Source of the DNA: UMGS1781 sp964389545
Lineage (GTDB): Bacteria > Bacillota > Clostridia > TANB77 > CAG-508
Direction of reading: 5' to 3'
Assembly: GCA_964389545.1 (NCBI GenBank)
Contig: CAYMDN010000019.1
Coordinates: 1-23,941 of the forward strand
DNA length: 23,941 nt
Below, in pieces: positions 1 to 9,062 of the stretch. Each line of letters starts with the position of its first letter. Positions within the stretch are counted from its first letter, which is position 1. Below the pieces are notes generated by a model. The model searched no databases and was not told where the DNA came from. It saw nothing but the letters and a program-made list of their open reading frames with translations. A program made the translations under genes and the position numbers.

Positions 1-1596
1 ATATCCTATTTTTTCATAAGGTGCATCAAATTTATCATTAGTATATTCATCTGGATCTTTACAAATATATGCTACATAATCTTTTATATTTAATCCATCT
101 AGGTGTTGCCACAAATGACCAAATATATCTTCAATTCCTCTATAATTTACTGAATGATAACTATTATTATTTAAACATCCTGAATTATTTCCTAAAATAT
201 CATTTTCTCCTGTTTTTTGTGCTGAACCCCAAATAACATTATCTACTACTATATTTACTGGATCTCCGTCAAAGTAAATTGCCTTTCCTGTTATTTGTCC
301 GTCATTGTAATCTTCAATTGCAGTAATTTCTCTATCTTTAGCTACACTAGAATTCCAAGCATCTGTTGCTCCAATACAAACAGTTTTTCCAACCCATAAT
401 CCTGTTCCAGCAGAGCTTACTACTATCCTATTAGTATTTTCTTCTGCTAACAATGCCTTTGCAGAAGAAAAAGCAACTATACCATTTCCTAGCATACTTT
501 GTGAATTATAATGTGCATACTCTACCAAATATAACATTTGTAATAAGAAATAATGATAATCTAATAATTGCCACTTTTCCCCTAATGCTTTTGCATAAGT
601 TCTAAAATTGGATTTTGTTGTATTATATCTAGGTATTACTCCACCTATTGAATGTGCTATTATCGTATTAGTTCCTTCAATTTCTTCTTCTGTTGTACTT
701 AATAAATAAGCACCTACGAAAAACTCTTCTGACTTTGTATAACCTGCTCTTGCATAATCTGCAATATATATATATTCATAAATATTGCCGAATTCATCTG
801 GTAATCTTTCTCTTTTCCACCAAAACTCTGGAATTCTTACCATTACCTCGCCATTACTTCCGTCTGATCTATAATCTGCTTCCCCATAATATGCTAAAAT
901 TTGTTTTGTTATTGGATCCATATTACATCTTTGAATATGCGACCAAGGATAACAATTATCAAAATCGTTTGCTACTTCTGTTCCGTTTTTTGTTGCCGTC
1001 GCTGTTAATCCCTCACTATCTCCTATTCTAGTCCATGATGCAACTGCATTATCCGTAACTAATCTTTTTATACCATAATTCTTTCCACTATATAACTTTG
1101 CATTTTTTAAGGCTCTTTGTAATTCCGCTTCTGTAACATATATTTGACTATCATCTAAGTTTATTGTTACATTTTCTGCATTATCAACAGTTACAACTAT
1201 ATTTATTGTCTTTTCTACTATTTCTGATATAGAATTATTTACATATTCCGCCTCATTTCCAGCATAAGCATAGGCAAATAATATTTCTTGTTTTGTATCT
1301 GGGTCTATTGCAAATACTCCTAATTCCCTAAAGTAAAAAGCACTACTAGCTTTTATATTTTGAAATATAAAACTAATAGTTGCCTGTGTTGTACTTGTCT
1401 TTTCAACTTTTGAAATATCAATTGTCATTACTGTATTTACTAATGCAGTTCTTGCTTTTATTGCTGCCATACTAGAATCTGACAATGTTCCACTTCCTAA
1501 TTTTGCAACAGTAAATTTCAATTGTTTTCCTGTAATGGTCTTTGCCGCTAATTGTGCACCTGCTGTTGTAATATATATTTTACTAAAACCTGCCAT
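1..1596 (-). CDS. Tail-collar fibre / receptor-binding protein, partial (3' end outside window)
   Basis: The ATG at 1596 has an AGGAGGAATAAATAA ribosome binding site. The frame stays open for 532 codons to the left edge, so the C-terminus is missing. The N-terminus (MAGFSKIYITTAGAQL, then a GSGTLSD stretch, to about residue 170) matches the phage tail-collar fibre domain that attaches fibres to the baseplate. From about residue 210 the sequence is rich in aromatic residues (PWSHIQRCNMD, VRIPEFWWKRE, NYRGIEDIFGHLWQHLDG), which resembles the C-type-lectin/formylglycine-enzyme-like fold of phage receptor-binding tips. The role is inferred to be host-surface recognition. It is the most distal gene of the tail operon seen here and starts 4 bases after the XkdU-like gene. 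It contains ten CGG trinucleotides, none in frame. Fibre assignment is firm; the lectin-fold assignment is moderate. Confidence 0.85.
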   Translation of the reverse strand, partial: MAGFSKIYITTAGAQLAAKTITGKQLKFTVAKLGSGTLSDSSMAAIKARTALVNTVMTIDISKVEKTSTTQATISFIFQNIKASSAFYFRELGVFAIDPDTKQEILFAYAYAGNEAEYVNNSISEIVEKTINIVVTVDNAENVTINLDDSQIYVTEAELQRALKNAKLYSGKNYGIKRLVTDNAVASWTRIGDSEGLTATATKNGTEVANDFDNCYPWSHIQRCNMDPITKQILAYYGEADYRSDGSNGEVMVRIPEFWWKRERLPDEFGNIYEYIYIADYARAGYTKSEEFFVGAYLLSTTEEEIEGTNTIIAHSIGGVIPRYNTTKSNFRTYAKALGEKWQLLDYHYFLLQMLYLVEYAHYNSQSMLGNGIVAFSSAKALLAEENTNRIVVSSAGTGLWVGKTVCIGATDAWNSSVAKDREITAIEDYNDGQITGKAIYFDGDPVNIVVDNVIWGSAQKTGENDILGNNSGCLNNNSYHSVNYRGIEDIFGHLWQHLDGLNIKDYVAYICKDPDEYTNDKFDAPYEKIGY

Positions 1597-1600
1597 TTAT

Positions 1601-2395
1601 TTATTCCTCCTTTAAATTTATATTTTCTTTTTGAATTACACTTGATGCTATATAATCAGTATTATTTATAGATATTTTTTCATTTATAATTGAATTATCT
1701 ATATTTATTTTTTCAATTCCTTTTTGTATAATTGTCATACCTACATTATGATTTTGTGAAATAGATGTTGTTTCCTTTATTATTGAATTATCTACTTTTA
1801 GTCTGTTTTCCTCTATTTGAGTAATTATTATTCCTATATTATCTGCATTGTCTATATTTTCTTGTTCTTTTATAACAGAATTATCTATTATCAATGTATC
1901 ACTTTCTTTTTGAACTACTGCTGCTCCTACATTATAATCACTTTCAGCTATTAGCCTAAAAGTCTGTTGTATATTTGCTGGTAGTTTTTCGTAGAGATTT
2001 TGAATAAGAATGTCTGTTACTTCTGACGATATACTATATAAAACAATTTCTAAATAATAATTACTATAGTCTAAATTAATTTTAAAACCATTCTCGCCAA
2101 AATTCTCTAACAATTGATTATAAAGCCATTTATATGTAAATGGTACTCTACTATTTATTTTTGTCAAAATCATTGCTCTTCTTGCATTTATACTATTGCT
2201 AGTATTATTTATATTATATATTTTTTCATATCTATCTAGTCCATAACTCTTTGCTGTCTTTACTATTACTTCTGTTACTAATGATTTTAGTTCCATATCT
2301 AAATTTCTAAGTTCTATATCTTCTGCATTAAATATTCTATTATATTCTCTTACCTCTTTCAAAAAAGGTGGTATATATTCTATTAAATTTTTCAT
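1601..2395 (-). CDS. xkdU: Baseplate protein, XkdU/YmfQ (DUF2313)-like, with repeat-bearing C-terminal extension
   Basis: The 264-residue protein begins MKNLIEYIPPFLKEVREYNRIF, and residues 1-150 have the layout of the YmfQ/XkdU family (Mu gp48-like), a wedge or cap protein at the distal baseplate. The ATG overlaps the stop of the baseplate J gene by 4 bases (ATGA), the usual coupling of these two genes. Residues 155-264 are unusual: three copies of a 31-residue unit plus a partial fourth, each carrying a D-N-S-[IV]-I core. Typical family members are, as I recall, nearer 190-200 residues, so this looks like an extension. It may form a beta-rich stalk or fibre-docking surface, since the next gene is the fibre; that is inference. 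Family call is good, extension function unknown. Confidence 0.8.
   Translation of the reverse strand: MKNLIEYIPPFLKEVREYNRIFNAEDIELRNLDMELKSLVTEVIVKTAKSYGLDRYEKIYNINNTSNSINARRAMILTKINSRVPFTYKWLYNQLLENFGENGFKINLDYSNYYLEIVLYSISSEVTDILIQNLYEKLPANIQQTFRLIAESDYNVGAAVVQKESDTLIIDNSVIKEQENIDNADNIGIIITQIEENRLKVDNSIIKETTSISQNHNVGMTIIQKGIEKINIDNSIINEKISINNTDYIASSVIQKENINLKEE
1604..1933 (-). repeat. 31-residue (93-base) tandem repeat inside the XkdU-like gene, about 3.5 copies
   Basis: Units start at residues 155, 186, 217 and 248 (last partial). The consensus is N-[IV]-G, then Q-[KI], then [IV]-D-N-S-[IV]-I-[KN]-E. The DNA copies have diverged, so the repeat shows at protein level rather than as identical DNA. 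Alternating hydrophobic and polar residues suggest beta structure. Confidence 0.75.
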
Positions 2396-3471
2396 ATTTC
2401 CTGTACCTCCACTTTTGAAAGAATAGGAATATTATCTTGTAATATCTCTATATTTTTTGCCTGTGAATTAATTGTGGTAGTATCTATATCTAAAACACCA
2501 TCTACATTTAAAATTGTTGATTCAACTTGCGAAATTCTAATGATTATACTTGCACTATCTTCCCAACCTTTTCTTAATCCTATTATATAATTTTCTAATG
2601 CTACTTTTATCAATTCTGTTGTTTCTGTCAAATTTGCGGTGCTTGATAATGTTACCCTTGTTTTTATATTAATATTTGTTTCTGTTGGAGTTACTACTGT
2701 TACTTTGTGTCCTACTGGTGCTAATCCTAATCCTTCATCACTAATATTAGGACAAATTGTTGCTTGAACATTATCTATTAATGCTTCACTAGCTTTGTTA
2801 TAATTACTATCTAATATAATTAATTTTACTGTACCTCCACCATTCCAAACGGGAATAACTTTTACAGCTCCAACACCATTTATTGCTTTTGTTTTTTCTT
2901 TATAGTCTTGTATATTCCCTGCAAAAGCTATATTATTCGTACTTGACAAATATCTTTCTCTTAAAGAGTCGTCTGTTTCAGTATCCTCTCCTGGTATCAA
3001 TAAATCATTCAATGTTGCTACTGCTAACTTGTCTATATAATCTACTGCTATTAAATTGCCTGACATATTGTTTGCAATTGTACCAGTAGTTTCACATTGT
3101 ATTTGATAAATACCTGTAGAAATTTTTTGTATTACTTTCCAGTATAAATCTTCGCATGTAAATCTTGATCCAATTTCTACATCCATAAGATCATTATTTT
3201 CGTCATAAAAATTTGCTTGTTTTATCGTTGATGTTGCCTCGTTTCTTGTTATTCCTACCTGATTACAAAGCCTATCTAGGTATTCCTCTGGTGCTGTATC
3301 AACAAAAACTAAATCAATTGAATGTTCAAGTTCTATATACATCTGTGCCAATTCTGCTGCTGCAGGTGCTAAAGCATCATAAATTATACTTCCCTCTCTT
3401 TTATCCATACTATCTGGAATAGTATCTAACATTCTTTGTAATATACTATTATAATCCATATCTGGAAACAT
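2392..3471 (-). CDS. xkdT: Baseplate J-like protein (XkdT)
   Basis: The protein has 359 residues. The N-terminus (DYNSILQRMLDTIPDSMDKREGSIIYDALAPAAAEL) and the segment GEDTETDDSLRERYL near residues 160-175 are hallmarks of the baseplate J / Mu gp47 family, which forms the wedge of contractile-tail baseplates. The middle segment FAGNIQDYKEKTKAINGVGAVKV continues the family pattern. The ATG follows immediately after the TAA of the DUF2634 gene and has a GGTGGTGAG site upstream. It overlaps the XkdU-like gene by 4 bases. Full length, no anomaly. Confidence 0.93.
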   Translation of the reverse strand: MFPDMDYNSILQRMLDTIPDSMDKREGSIIYDALAPAAAELAQMYIELEHSIDLVFVDTAPEEYLDRLCNQVGITRNEATSTIKQANFYDENNDLMDVEIGSRFTCEDLYWKVIQKISTGIYQIQCETTGTIANNMSGNLIAVDYIDKLAVATLNDLLIPGEDTETDDSLRERYLSSTNNIAFAGNIQDYKEKTKAINGVGAVKVIPVWNGGGTVKLIILDSNYNKASEALIDNVQATICPNISDEGLGLAPVGHKVTVVTPTETNINIKTRVTLSSTANLTETTELIKVALENYIIGLRKGWEDSASIIIRISQVESTILNVDGVLDIDTTTINSQAKNIEILQDNIPILSKVEVQEI

Positions 3472-3873
3472 TTATACACTCACCACCTTTTCTATTTCAA
3501 TTTCTCCAACATTTGTAATTGCTTTGAAGTGTACTGTTATAGTTTCTTTATCTGTTTCAAACTCAAACTCATTTACTTTTGTTATTCTATCATCTTGTAG
3601 CAAAGCTTCTTTTATTACTCTTTCTAATTCTGGAACTACTAACGTCATTTCCTCTCCTATAAGATTTTTAAATTCCACTCCATAATTCCATGAATAAATC
3701 AAATAATCATATCTCTCTGTATTTAACATTTTATATATAGCTTGTTTCATTGCATCTATACCATCACAGTACCCTACAATTACATTTTTTTCTATATCCA
3801 ACTTATATGTTTTTGTAGGCTGGGTAATTATATCAAAATCGTCTTGTAAATCGTCTTGAACACTTGGTATCAT
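3472..3873 (-). CDS. xkdS: Baseplate protein, DUF2634 / XkdS-like (gp25-type)
   Basis: This 133-residue protein carries the sequence TKTYKLDIEKNVIVGYCDGIDAM followed by YDYLIYSWNYGVEF, the pattern of DUF2634 (XkdS). These proteins are related in role to T4 gp25, a wedge component that docks the sheath to the baseplate. A strong AAAGGGGGAAATTAT site precedes the ATG. The gene sits between the DUF2577 gene (14 bases upstream) and baseplate J (directly adjacent), as in PBSX-like operons. Confidence 0.87.
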   Translation of the reverse strand: MIPSVQDDLQDDFDIITQPTKTYKLDIEKNVIVGYCDGIDAMKQAIYKMLNTERYDYLIYSWNYGVEFKNLIGEEMTLVVPELERVIKEALLQDDRITKVNEFEFETDKETITVHFKAITNVGEIEIEKVVSV

Positions 3874-3887
3874 ATAATTTCCCCCTT

Positions 3888-4421
3888 TTAATAAATTTTA
3901 TCTAAAACAACATATTTCTGCCCGCCATGTTGCCTTATTAAAATTACTTTATCTCCACTCTTTAAAGCATTATGTATTGTTAATAATTTCGTTCCATCTA
4001 TATTGTGATTATGCGATAAATCAATACTTCTTGTTTCTACAGTTACAGTTCCATTCGAAGTCGAACTCGATTCTGCTGTTACTGTATTTTTTATGCTTTG
4101 TCCTTCTGTATTTGGAGATATTGAAGAACTAACATTTACATTTGTAGTTGTATCTGTTGTAATTTCACTAGATGCTGAATGATTATGATTTGCATTTAAC
4201 TTTTTTGTTTCTGTACTCCAATTCATTGTTACATCTACAGTATAATCTACGACATTTTTAGTTAATACAAGGAATTCACTTGTTAAGTTTAATTTTTGTT
4301 CAACATTTATATTCAATGGAGAGGTACTTGTAACTGTACCAAACATTATATTAGCTGGTGTAGCTTCATCAATTGCATCTTTTGCCGCTTTCTTTATAAT
4401 ATTTAATAATTGTTCACTCAT
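3888..4421 (-). CDS. xkdR: DUF2577 (XkdR-like) baseplate protein
   Basis: This 177-residue protein has the N-terminal pattern LLNIIKKAAKDAIDEATPANIMFGTVTSTSPLNI and the C-terminal end SGDKVILIRQHGGQKYVVLDKIY seen in DUF2577 proteins of PBSX-like phages. These lie between the hub protein XkdQ and XkdS, so a baseplate hub or spike role is inferred. The middle is Ser/Thr/Asn-rich (residues 75-130) and is flanked by two HNH tripeptides (NANHNHSA and LSHNHNID). The ATG overlaps the XkdQ stop by 4 bases, suggesting translational coupling. Confidence 0.8.
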   Translation of the reverse strand: MSEQLLNIIKKAAKDAIDEATPANIMFGTVTSTSPLNINVEQKLNLTSEFLVLTKNVVDYTVDVTMNWSTETKKLNANHNHSASSEITTDTTTNVNVSSSISPNTEGQSIKNTVTAESSSTSNGTVTVETRSIDLSHNHNIDGTKLLTIHNALKSGDKVILIRQHGGQKYVVLDKIY

Positions 4422-5380
4422 GATACAAATTCCCCTCCTCTTAATGTTAAATTCATAAAATGTTCGCCATTTTTAAAGGTATGTTTTACTTTATCAACTA
4501 CCATAAAATTTTGAACTTTTATATCTCCTAAATCCATATTTACCATTACACTTGAACCGCCTCTTACCCTTATGTCTCCAATTGCATTTTTTACCGTTAG
4601 TTTTCTTTTCTTCTTATTATATAATTGTAATAAAGCATCTGCCTTAGCTTTTGCATTTGTATTGTTTTGTAATTTTTCAAAATATTGTAACACACCCCAT
4701 TCATTTATTTTTGAACTATCTTTTGTTATATAGACTTCTCTTTTTCCTGTATCTTTATTTTCATAAATTAATTTAATTTTGTTATATGTTTCATCATTTA
4801 TACTTGAATTATATGTATAATTTTCTCCTGTTTCTTCATCAATAATTAGCCCTAATTTTAATCTTTCTATATTCTTTAAACATATCTTTCCGAAGTCATC
4901 ATATAAAACATATAGCTCTTTTTTATTTTGCAATGTTAAATCTATTGCATTTTGTGCTATGTCAAACAAAGTTTTATTGTCCTCTACTCTTGATGCTATA
5001 ATATAATCAGTATATTCAATTGTACCTACATTCAACAAAAAATCTTGTGCCAACATTTCAACAACATCGCCAGCTGTTTTATTTTTATATACATAAGTAT
5101 CTTTATTTTTGAAATACCTTAATTGATCATAACAAGTAACTGTAATTATTTGTTCTTTTGTTCTTTCTTTGTCAAATACAAAACCATAAAAGGCTTTTGT
5201 ATCTCCAAAAGAAAATCTTACAGGATTTCCCTCTTGAAAATTAATTGCTTCATCTTTTAATACTTTAAATGTAAATTTTCCTGGTACTCCCTTTCTTTCA
5301 GTTTCCCAGGTTACATTTTCTTCAACTACTGGCTGATATACTGTTGCACCATTTTGAATTAAAATCTCAACATTTTCCAT
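4418..5380 (-). CDS. xkdQ: Baseplate hub protein XkdQ-like (gpD/gp27 type)
   Basis: This 320-residue protein begins with MENVEILIQNGATVYQPVVEE and has FTFKVLKDEAINFQEGNPVRF and FYGFVFDKERTKEQIITVTCYDQLRYFKNKDT. This is the XkdQ / late-control-D-like hub pattern: a ring that closes the tube and holds the spike. The site AAGGAGTGAGTAT precedes the ATG. It follows the LysM gene by 11 to 16 bases, depending on which reading frame that gene ends in. Length and composition are ordinary. Confidence 0.88.
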   Translation of the reverse strand: MENVEILIQNGATVYQPVVEENVTWETERKGVPGKFTFKVLKDEAINFQEGNPVRFSFGDTKAFYGFVFDKERTKEQIITVTCYDQLRYFKNKDTYVYKNKTAGDVVEMLAQDFLLNVGTIEYTDYIIASRVEDNKTLFDIAQNAIDLTLQNKKELYVLYDDFGKICLKNIERLKLGLIIDEETGENYTYNSSINDETYNKIKLIYENKDTGKREVYITKDSSKINEWGVLQYFEKLQNNTNAKAKADALLQLYNKKKRKLTVKNAIGDIRVRGGSSVMVNMDLGDIKVQNFMVVDKVKHTFKNGEHFMNLTLRGGEFVS

Positions 5381-5396
5381 ATACTCACTCCTTATA

Positions 5397-6063
5397 TTAT
5401 GGAATTGTCAATACTTGTCCGAGGATATATAAGATTAGGATTTTTTATTTTATCTTTATTGGCATTATATATCTTAGTGTATTGACTTCCATTTCCATAA
5501 TATTTTTTGGCTATGTTCCATAAACAGTCTCCTTTAACTACTGTATATGTTCTTGTTGTTGGTGCTGTTTGTGCTGGTCTTGTAACAACTGGAGTTGCTA
5601 CAGGTTTTGGTCTCGCCTGTTTTATTGTAATTTTCATTGTTTTAGTAGAATATTCTCTATACTGTTTTAATTTAATAGATACTTTTATATCAAAACCATC
5701 TTTCGCATTTTCAACTATTTTATAGTCTTCAAGCGAAACTTTTATATTTGTATCAAATAATACTTTATTTGTAGGTGTTTTCCTAGATACAATAAATTGA
5801 AATGGCTTTTTACTTAATTTTAATTGTTCTAATTTTTCCAAATAAAAAGCTGGTCTTTTAAATCCGTCTTTATACATAGCAAATGGATATTTGCTATTAG
5901 GTAATAATGCTTCGAAACTTATGTCTGTTAGTTTAGCATTTTTCAATACATTTATTTCCCCATCATTGATGAGTATATAAGTTTTATTGTTATTGTTTAT
6001 TTTTAATTCTAATTTTTCTGGTGCAACTGGTAATAATGTCTTATCTATATAAAAACAATACAT
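5397..6063 (-). CDS. xkdP: LysM-domain tail protein XkdP-like; end decoded through a +1 shift at CGG
   Basis: Residues 1-150 (PEKLELKINNNNKTYILINDGEIN onward) match the XkdP-type tail protein, and residues 172-221 form a LysM domain (TYTVVKGDCLWNIAKKYYGN). LysM domains end with a conserved Y-P-G-Q-x-L-x-I-P motif. In frame zero this gene reads LIYP-R-TSIDNSII and stops at 5392. Skipping the C at 5421 (CCT C GGA CAA) reads LIYP-GQVLTIP and stops at 5397-5399, exactly the family ending, giving 221 residues. The frame-zero product is also near full length (223 residues), so automatic annotation would not flag this. The ATG overlaps the tape-measure stop (TAATG). The protein links the tape measure or tube tip to the hub by family role. 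Confidence 0.88.
5418..5421 (-). promoter_or_regulatory. +1 frameshift site CGGA in the LysM gene
   Basis: The local reading is CCT CGG A. CGG (5421-5419) is in frame after the proline codon. Skipping its C gives GGA and restores the LysM ending GQVLTIP. This is the clearest of the four sites because that ending is nearly invariant. Confidence 0.8.
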
Positions 6064-9008
6064 TAATCATGCACCCCCTCTGCTGCAACTTCCATTGTTT
6101 CGTATAGTTTATCTTCTAAATACTCAACAATTCCATCTAAATCTTGTTCTCCATTTATATTGTTATTATTATTCATTTCAATATTGATTTCTGCTGTTGT
6201 AAATCTATTTATAACTTCTTGCTCAGCTAAATCTCTCAAATATTGTAAATCATCTTCTGTAACATCCAATGAATCAGATATTTTACTTGTATCTCCTGAA
6301 ATATCCCCTAATGTATTTCCTAAATCACTTCCCATACTATTAAAGTCAAAACCATCTGTATTTAAAGCATTTTTTATAGCTGATGATGCATCATTTACCC
6401 AGTCATTTCTATGGTCAACTCTGTCTTGTCTTGTGGTATTCATTTCTATTGCCTTATTCTGAATATTAGTAGCTGATGTACTTAATTCTGCACCAAATTT
6501 ACTTTTCATTTCGTTTATTTGGTCCATTGTTCCGTCCATTTGACTTGCCATTTCTTGCAATTTTGCATTTCTGTCTATAATATTATTAGCCATTTTCCCT
6601 GCAAAATCATTTGCAAAACTTGCTGCTTCAACAGTATCAATTTCAACTCCTGGTATTTTATTTAATACATTTATAATTCCATTTACTATTGAAACAATTC
6701 CATTATATAATCCCTGGAATATTGAAAGTACACCTAAACATACTGCTTCAACTCCTGTTTGAAATCCATACCAGGCAGTCATCATTCCTAGGACACAAGT
6801 TTGAACTCCTAACCATAAATACATAACTGCTAATTGTAAACCATACCAAACAGCTTGAATTCCTAGTCCAGCAACCATAATTCCTAATTTTAAAGCATCC
6901 CATAAATATAATAAAGCATACGCTACTTTATCATTTGTAAACCACAAATAAGTTAAAGCTACTATTAATGCTAAAATTATTATTGCTATCCATACTGCTG
7001 GACATGCTAACATTGCTGCATTAAGTCCTACTTGTGCTCCTGTTGCTGTTGTTGTTGCTGCTGCTTCTGCTAGTGTTGCTCCTGCATGTAATGCTTGTGC
7101 CGCTGTTAAAACACCTGTTACTAATGCGGCTATGCCTGTAATAGTCGTATATAGTAATTTTGCTGCATTAAAAGCAACATAAGCACCTACTATACCTAAA
7201 ATTAAAGGTGTAAAAGGTTCTAATATGTCATATAACCATATAGCCATATTAATTAATTCTAAAACCGCTTGTGCCATTAAACTAACTACATTTACAAAAG
7301 ATTCAAAAGCCGATTGAACTTCTGGAGTATTAACAAAACTACTTATTTTAGTCAATACTGGCTGAAAGGCTTTTAGTGCAATATTTTTCATTTTGGTCCA
7401 AGCATCTGAAAATGTCATAGGCATTTTTTCAAATCTTGCATTCGTTTCATCTGCTGCTGCAAACATAGCATTCTTTATTACATCTGCTGTAATAAGTCCT
7501 TCTGAAGATAACTCTTTTAATTCTCCTTTTGACTTTCCTGTATAATCTGCAATTGCCTCCGCTAATAATGGAGCATTTTCCATTATTGATCTGAACTCAT
7601 CTCCTTGTAATTTTCCAGATGCCATTGCCTGAGTTAATTGATACATTCCTGCTGTTTGTTCTTGAATACTTGCTCCACTTATTTTAAAGTTTTTATTCAT
7701 AAGTTCCGTAAAAGCAATAATTTCATCTGTATTTTTGAAATTATCTCCTGCTAATATTCCTAATTTTGAAATTACATTTGAAGTATCAAGATAAGCCCCT
7801 CTTGCTCTGTCTGCACTAGCAAAAATCTTATTTTCTAATTCTGCTACACTTCCACCATCATCAACTATAAGATCTAACCTTGCTGTAGTTTGGGATATAT
7901 CATCTGCTAAATTTAATACCTTCATTATTCCAATTATACTTGCTAATGTTGCTAATATACTTTTAAATTTATTTGACAGATTATCTGCTGAATTAACTCC
8001 TGTATTTATACTTCCATTAAATTGATTTTGACTATTTATATTATCTCTAATATTTCTTTCTGCTGAATCAATATTATTAACTAATTGCTGATAAGCCTCA
8101 TTTGTTGCTGTAATATCCATGTTATCCATAGCATTTGTTAAGTTATTTTGACTTTCTATCGCATCATTTAATTGTTGCCTTAATGTTTCAACTTGACTAC
8201 TTGCTCTATCTGCTCCTATTCCTGTAATTCTTCTTGCTTGTACCTCTTGCAATGTAGTCTTTATTCTTTCAATTCTAGAATTTAAAGAATTTATATCATT
8301 TATTGCATTGTTAGGTAATAAATCCATATTTTGTGCTTGATTTTGTATTTTTTGTTGTGATGATGATAACTGTTGTATCATACTATTAGCTGAATTAATT
8401 TCTTGTTTATATCTTTCTATTCCTGTATCTGTAAAAACTTGTATATTATCTGTAGGTTTCCATTCTGGCATTTTACTTGATATACTATCTTTTATTTCTT
8501 GCTCATTTTGTAATAATACACTTTGCAATTCTACCATTTTTTGATATTCACTATTATTAGCCATAAGTAAATTTTTATCTTCGCCAGTAATATTAGATAT
8601 ATCTGTTGCTGTCTGTCTCATTTCTTCTAATTTTCTTTTTGTATTTTCTAGCAATTCATTATATTGTTGCTGTGAAGATATATTATTTACTAAATTATCT
8701 TTTATCTGTCCTCTTTCTACAGTATCATCAAATAAGCGCTGTGCATCATTATTTGTATTTTGAGGTGTATTTACATTAACTGATGTACTATTTAATCCAG
8801 TTAATTGGTCTTGAAATTCTGAGGCTACAACATTTGCTTTTGCCAGTTCTTCCCTTGCCGCTTGTATGCTCGTTGTATCGATAGTATTATTTGAAGCACT
8901 TTGTATTGATTCAAAAGTATTTAAAACTAAGTTCATTGCTGTGTACATTGCTTTAAAGGCTGGAGACATTCCATCTTGTATCTGTATTGCTGATCTAATT
9001 GTTGCCAT
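6063..9008 (-). CDS. Tape measure protein
   Basis: This is the largest gene (981 residues) and lies directly after the tail assembly chaperone, the standard place for the tape measure. Residues 1-340 are coiled-coil-like and rich in Gln, Asn and Ser. Residues 350-560 carry the tape-measure N-terminal domain (TTARLDLIVDDGGSVAELENKIFASADRARG, GKLQGDEFRSIMENAPLLAEAIADYTG). Residues about 570-790 hold several long hydrophobic segments, including repeated W-Y-G-[LF]-Q stretches, which could insert in the host membrane during DNA entry. The C-terminus is acidic, with an Asn run near residue 955. It sets tail length and travels inside the tube. The ATG has the site AAAAGGAGATGAATAT. Confidence 0.93.
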   Translation of the reverse strand: MATIRSAIQIQDGMSPAFKAMYTAMNLVLNTFESIQSASNNTIDTTSIQAAREELAKANVVASEFQDQLTGLNSTSVNVNTPQNTNNDAQRLFDDTVERGQIKDNLVNNISSQQQYNELLENTKRKLEEMRQTATDISNITGEDKNLLMANNSEYQKMVELQSVLLQNEQEIKDSISSKMPEWKPTDNIQVFTDTGIERYKQEINSANSMIQQLSSSQQKIQNQAQNMDLLPNNAINDINSLNSRIERIKTTLQEVQARRITGIGADRASSQVETLRQQLNDAIESQNNLTNAMDNMDITATNEAYQQLVNNIDSAERNIRDNINSQNQFNGSINTGVNSADNLSNKFKSILATLASIIGIMKVLNLADDISQTTARLDLIVDDGGSVAELENKIFASADRARGAYLDTSNVISKLGILAGDNFKNTDEIIAFTELMNKNFKISGASIQEQTAGMYQLTQAMASGKLQGDEFRSIMENAPLLAEAIADYTGKSKGELKELSSEGLITADVIKNAMFAAADETNARFEKMPMTFSDAWTKMKNIALKAFQPVLTKISSFVNTPEVQSAFESFVNVVSLMAQAVLELINMAIWLYDILEPFTPLILGIVGAYVAFNAAKLLYTTITGIAALVTGVLTAAQALHAGATLAEAAATTTATGAQVGLNAAMLACPAVWIAIIILALIVALTYLWFTNDKVAYALLYLWDALKLGIMVAGLGIQAVWYGLQLAVMYLWLGVQTCVLGMMTAWYGFQTGVEAVCLGVLSIFQGLYNGIVSIVNGIINVLNKIPGVEIDTVEAASFANDFAGKMANNIIDRNAKLQEMASQMDGTMDQINEMKSKFGAELSTSATNIQNKAIEMNTTRQDRVDHRNDWVNDASSAIKNALNTDGFDFNSMGSDLGNTLGDISGDTSKISDSLDVTEDDLQYLRDLAEQEVINRFTTAEINIEMNNNNNINGEQDLDGIVEYLEDKLYETMEVAAEGVHD

Positions 9009-9032
9009 ATATTCATCTCCTTTTAATAAATT

Positions 9033-9062
9033 AAAGAGGTATTTATTTCTTTCTACCTCTTT
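9033..9062 (-). terminator. Possible weak terminator or mRNA hairpin at the end of the chaperone gene
   Basis: A perfect 9-base inverted repeat (AAAGAGGTA / TACCTCTTT) with a 12-base loop overlaps the stop of the frameshifted chaperone and is followed by TTTAATTTATT. The T-run is interrupted, so it may only lower transcription into the tape measure gene or stabilise the upstream mRNA. Confidence 0.45.

Noticed and set aside
693..1031. Plus-strand open frames, such as this one inside the fibre gene
   Set aside because: They lie opposite well-supported minus-strand genes, have low-complexity Leu/Tyr/Phe-rich translations typical of antisense AT-rich DNA, and lack ribosome binding sites.
1604..1933. 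CRISPR-like array in the repeat region
   Set aside because: The repeats are protein-level 93-base units with diverged DNA and no spacer structure, inside a coding frame.
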